The position numbers and the translations under genes are program-made. The notes under the pieces were generated by a model. That model saw nothing but the letters and a program-made list of their open reading frames with translations. It was not told the origin of the DNA and did no database searches. From Candidatus Zixiibacteriota bacterium (lineage in GTDB: Bacteria; Zixibacteria; MSB-5A5; GN15; FEB-12), in contig JAUVAR010000093.1 of the NCBI GenBank assembly GCA_030591625.1, positions 1-8,961 on the forward strand: a DNA stretch of 8,961 nucleotides. Reading direction: 5' to 3'. Within the stretch, counting starts at the first letter, position 1, and each line of letters opens with the position of its first letter. Shown here piece by piece: positions 6,652 to 8,961 of the stretch.

Positions 6652-6680
6652 AATATATAAAACAGACAGTGCTATGACAG
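6652..6680 (-). promoter_or_regulatory. Candidate mfd promoter, upstream of the motB terminator
   Basis: On the minus strand CTGTCA (6680-6675, 4/6 to consensus) and TATATT (6657-6652, 5/6) are exactly 17 bases apart. Transcription would begin near 6645, so the terminator hairpin at 6612-6633 would lie within the ~70-base mfd leader. No comparably good promoter is seen in the 36 bases between the hairpin and the ATG. The assignment is by sequence only. Confidence 0.45.
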
Positions 6681-6710
6681 TCTTAAATTATTCTTTATTA
6701 GGGGATCTGC

Positions 6711-7553
6711 CTAATCCATTTGAGCGAGAAGATCGGTCCCGACTTCGATTTCGTCGAACACCTTTTCTCTTGATTGATACAACACAACCAACGTTATCCT
6801 TCGATTGCGTTGATCATTCGGATTATCTGTTATCATTGGGAATTGATCGGCAAAACCACGTACTTCCCGAATTTGATTTTTCCAAAGCCCTGAGACTTCT
6901 ATTAATTCACGGGCTGCATTGGCTCGATCGGCCGAAAGTTCCCAGTTGGTATATGCTTTTCTGCGGGCAAAACCAGCATCGGTATGACCTTCAATTACCA
7001 GTCGGTTGCTCAAAGTCCCAAGTTCTTTTGCAATAGTAACAAGAATGACCGCACTCTTTTGTAGCAATTTGGCCGAACCCGGTTCAAAAAAGGCAGGAGC
7101 ATCGGCAGATTCATTCAGGATGATTCTTAACCCTTCGGAAGTCATTTGGATTTTTATATTTTTCTTGAGACGATTGAACTGTTCCTGTTTGGATAATTCT
7201 TCGAGAATCTTTTTGGCAACAAGTGCCATCTGATTCTGTTCTTTTTTAGACCCTTCTCCATCACCAGATTTTCTCTTAATTATTTGAGCACCAGTTTTCA
7301 TTTTAATCGCAGATTTTGATCCTGAGAGTAGTCCCGCACCACCCTGGCTCATATATTTACCGGGATCTTTAAAGTAACTTGCGACTGCTTCTTTCACTTC
7401 AGGTTTCTGCCCAACAAGCCACATAACCAGAAAGAATGCCATCATAGCAGTCATAAAATCTGCGAACGCAACTTTCCATGAGCCACCATGAGCACTATGC
7501 CCACCTTTATTGATACGCTTGATAATTATCGGTTGGTCGTTGTCTTCGGCCAT
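6711..7553 (-). CDS. motB: Flagellar stator protein MotB
   Basis: MotB pairs with MotA to form the ion-driven stator of the flagellar motor and anchors it to peptidoglycan. The 280-residue product has a short cytoplasmic N-terminus, a single membrane segment (about 27-47, WKVAFADFMTAMMAFFLVMW) with Asp32 at the same position as the essential ion-binding Asp32 of E. coli MotB, and a periplasmic linker and plug region (about 50-65, EVKEAVASYFKDPGKY). The OmpA-like peptidoglycan-binding domain covers about residues 140-260: IEGHTDAG near 187-194, NWELSADRANAARELI near 203-218 and NDQRNRRITLVVL near 246-258. These match MotB closely and set it apart from plain OmpA lipoproteins. The ATG lies 3 bases after the motA stop with only a weak ribosome site, so translation is probably coupled to motA. 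The ion used (proton or sodium) cannot be decided from sequence alone. A terminator follows at 6607-6633. Confidence 0.96.
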   Translation of the reverse strand: MAEDNDQPIIIKRINKGGHSAHGGSWKVAFADFMTAMMAFFLVMWLVGQKPEVKEAVASYFKDPGKYMSQGGAGLLSGSKSAIKMKTGAQIIKRKSGDGEGSKKEQNQMALVAKKILEELSKQEQFNRLKKNIKIQMTSEGLRIILNESADAPAFFEPGSAKLLQKSAVILVTIAKELGTLSNRLVIEGHTDAGFARRKAYTNWELSADRANAARELIEVSGLWKNQIREVRGFADQFPMITDNPNDQRNRRITLVVLYQSREKVFDEIEVGTDLLAQMD

Positions 7554-7556
7554 GAC

Positions 7557-8414
7557 TTATCGCTTCTTTGCGTCGTTACAAGCTTGTTCTAATTCAAGGA
7601 ACCCCGGTCTTACTTCACCCGGCAGAGAACGACGAGCGAACTCTACTGCGATGACACCGGCGACACCTTTATGGAATGAAAGCAAAGCATGTTTCATACA
7701 ACCAAGATACTGTTGAGTATCTAAAGTACGATGCTTTACTGCGGCAGCCAATGGTCCAACCAGACCATAGCATCCAAGCACACCTAGAAATGTACCAACG
7801 AGTGCAGCTCCAACTTTATGACCGATCTCAGCAGCCGGTCCACCGATTGATGCCATTGTGAGAACAACACCAAGTACCGCCGCAACAATTCCGAGTCCGG
7901 GTAGAGCATCGGCAATAATTGCGAGTGCATCGCCAGGGGCTTGTTCTTCATGATGCAGGACTTCTATATCACCAGTCATAAGATCTTCAAGATCATAAGG
8001 TTGAACTGAGCCGGAAATAATGACACGCATCGTGTCGGAGAAAAATTCTACGGCATGGTGATTATTTAAAAACTTTGGATATCGCTCGAAAATATTACTC
8101 TCCTGAGGATGTTCAATATGATTTTCAAGTCCAACCAGTCCATCACGACGAGCGACATTGAAAATTTCATACATCATCACAAGCAGTTCGAGATAATCTT
8201 TCTTCTTAAGCCCTGAACTGAAGAGGTTTTTAATCTGTCCAATAAGTGCCAGATTTGTGGACATTGGATTTCCAATAATCATAGCACCAAGCGCCGATCC
8301 ACCAATTATCAGTACTTCAAGAGGCTGATACAGAGCCATAATTTGACCACCCTCAGCAACAAAACCGATAATAATCGATGCGATAACAATGATTGCGCCA
8401 ACAATTAATAACAT
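7557..8414 (-). CDS. motA: Flagellar stator protein MotA
   Basis: MotA is the four-helix membrane subunit that, with MotB, conducts ions and pushes on the rotor protein FliG. The 285-residue product has predicted membrane segments near 2-21, 33-49, 170-192 and 203-224, with a long cytoplasmic loop between the second and third. The loop holds ARRDGLVGLENHIE, where Arg89 or Arg90 and Glu97 match the charged residues E. coli MotA uses against FliG. Pro172 (DALPGLGIVAAV) and Pro221 (GLVGPLA) match the conserved Pro173 and Pro222. The C-terminus retains AVEFARRSL and the FLELEQ tail. The ATG at 8414 is preceded by AAGGAG (8427-8432) at a rather long 12-base spacing, with no other in-frame start between. 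A sigma-28-like promoter lies upstream (8474-8500). The gene is divergent from a cation:proton antiporter gene. Confidence 0.97.
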   Translation of the reverse strand: MLLIVGAIIVIASIIIGFVAEGGQIMALYQPLEVLIIGGSALGAMIIGNPMSTNLALIGQIKNLFSSGLKKKDYLELLVMMYEIFNVARRDGLVGLENHIEHPQESNIFERYPKFLNNHHAVEFFSDTMRVIISGSVQPYDLEDLMTGDIEVLHHEEQAPGDALAIIADALPGLGIVAAVLGVVLTMASIGGPAAEIGHKVGAALVGTFLGVLGCYGLVGPLAAAVKHRTLDTQQYLGCMKHALLSFHKGVAGVIAVEFARRSLPGEVRPGFLELEQACNDAKKR

Positions 8415-8473
8415 ACTACTATTTAGCTCCTTGCTGTGATTGCCCCAATCCGTGGGACCTGCTCTTTCCTACA

Positions 8474-8500
8474 TTTTCGGTATATTTTCGAATAACTAAA
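8474..8500 (-). promoter_or_regulatory. Candidate sigma-28 (FliA) promoter of motAB
   Basis: On the minus strand TTTAGTTA (8500-8493) and ACCGAAAA (8481-8474) are separated by exactly 11 bases. Compared with the enterobacterial sigma-28 consensus (TAAAGTTT, 11 bases, GCCGATAA) they match 5/8 and 6/8. Transcription would begin near 8466, about 50 bases before the motA ATG. motAB is a classic late flagellar operon under sigma-28 in many bacteria, so context supports the call. No fliA gene is in the window. Confidence 0.55.
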
Positions 8501-8545
8501 GCACTCATTCGAACTCAAAGTAAGTAGTTGCCCCTCAGATAGTTC

Positions 8546-8574
8546 TTGAGTTAAGCCACTAAATTTGCTTAAAT
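8546..8574 (+). promoter_or_regulatory. Candidate sigma-70-type promoter of the antiporter gene
   Basis: TTGAGT (8546-8551) and TTAAAT (8569-8574) are exactly 17 bases apart and each match the consensus at 4/6. Transcription would begin near 8581, about 60 bases before the TTG start. It faces away from the motAB promoter, and the two do not overlap. Confidence 0.4.
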
Positions 8575-8641
8575 TGGCGCCTAAGTTAGGAATTGAATAA
8601 GAAAACGACTGATTTTACGATACTCCGCGGAGGATAAGGTT

Positions 8642-8961
8642 TTGGCAAACAGGTTTTTCAATAATAAAAGGTTTTGGATCTGGCTTGGTGCGCTTGTACT
8701 AATCGCCGGATGGAACATTGTTCTCGCCTCATCGGGCGAAGAAGGTGGCGGATCGGGACATGGTGGCCCGGTTCTTGAGCTTCTCTTAGCACTGATTGTC
8801 ATTCTGCTTGCCGCCAAACTTGGGGGTGATCTTTTTGAACGATTCTCCCAACCAGCTGTATTGGGCGAGCTTATTATTGGAATGATAATTGGCAACATGC
8901 ATCTTGTTGGAGTAGATCTTTTTGAACCATTCAAGCATGATATTACATTAGAAATTCTTGC
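8642..8961 (+). CDS. CPA2-family cation:proton antiporter, N-terminal part (cut by window edge)
   Basis: The reading frame stays open to the right edge, giving 106 residues of a membrane protein. Residues ~10-29 (RFWIWLGALVLIAGWNIVLA) form an N-terminal hydrophobic segment, either a signal peptide cleaved after VLA or an extra helix. A glycine-rich polar linker follows (SSGEEGGGSGHGG). Residues ~43-60 (PVLELLLALIVILLAAKL) are the first core helix, and GDLFERFSQPAVLGELIIGM with IIGN (62-84) is the hallmark second-helix region of CPA2 Na+/H+ or K+/H+ exchangers (KefB/NapA type). The start is TTG at 8642-8644, chosen because GGAGG (8629-8633) lies 8 bases upstream and no other start codon occurs after the in-frame stop at 8594. 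Whether a regulatory TrkA-N domain follows, and which cation it moves, cannot be seen here. Confidence 0.85.
   Translation, partial: MANRFFNNKRFWIWLGALVLIAGWNIVLASSGEEGGGSGHGGPVLELLLALIVILLAAKLGGDLFERFSQPAVLGELIIGMIIGNMHLVGVDLFEPFKHDITLEIL

Noticed and set aside
6530..7036. A 168-codon plus-strand frame
   Set aside because: It runs antisense across the mfd start, the terminator and the motB 3' half, all of which are firmly identified on the other strand, and its translation resembles no family.
8581..8934. A 117-codon minus-strand frame at the right end
   Set aside because: It is antisense to the antiporter, whose translation shows clear CPA2 helices and a strong ribosome site. The minus-strand product is Ser/Pro-rich shadow sequence.
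1..8961. CRISPR arrays, tRNA or rRNA genes, intact insertion sequence, toxin-antitoxin or defence genes
   Set aside because: No regularly spaced repeats, tRNA-like TTCGANNC arms in a proper fold, rRNA sequence or transposase-like coding sequence were seen by eye. A covariance-model search would be the decisive check.

Overview
The window is ordinary bacterial chromosome at moderate, slightly AT-rich base composition. It holds seven protein genes, two of them cut by the window edges. The stator genes motA and motB and a full-length Mfd point to a flagellated bacterium. A MotB with a peptidoglycan-binding domain, a P60-type peptidase and a Shine-Dalgarno-led AspS fit a diderm lineage, but nothing here fixes the phylum. 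A candidate lineage such as Zixibacteria is only a guess from the overall look and the hairpin-rich interspersed repeats.

Layout, left to right. (1) The first 332 bases carry the N-terminal third or less of aspartyl-tRNA synthetase on the minus strand, with a GTG start, a good ribosome binding site and a close promoter. (2) Bases about 380-800 are a mosaic of palindromes and short direct repeats. It looks like one or more non-coding mobile or interspersed repeat units, and it runs into the 3' end of the next gene. (3) A minus-strand gene ending at 713 encodes an unrecognised exported protein whose last ~27 residues come from the repeat. (4) A short divergent promoter region (1601-1862) leads to a plus-strand gene for a stand-alone PTS EIIA domain of the fructose/nitrogen type. 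(5) Bases 2361-2600 hold no gene but several inverted repeats, ending in a strong plus-strand terminator that overlaps the 3' end of a convergent NlpC/P60 peptidase gene. (6) mfd fills 3150-6575. (7) motA and motB form a tight two-gene operon that ends in a terminator just before mfd. (8) A 227-base divergent region separates motA from the start of a CPA2-type cation:proton antiporter that runs off the right edge.

The clearest regulatory signals are a sigma-28 (FliA)-like promoter with the exact 11-base spacer in front of motA, a sigma-70-like promoter facing the other way for the antiporter, and a promoter for mfd that lies upstream of the motB terminator, so that the hairpin would sit inside the mfd leader. 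Functionally the genes are a mix: translation (aspS), transcription-coupled repair (mfd), motility (motAB), ion transport (antiporter) and a regulatory PTS domain. I see no CRISPR array, tRNA, rRNA, intact insertion sequence or clear novel defence-type system. The items most worth a second look are the repeat mosaic with its effect on the exported protein, the mfd leader hairpin, and the hairpin-rich stretch after the EIIA gene.
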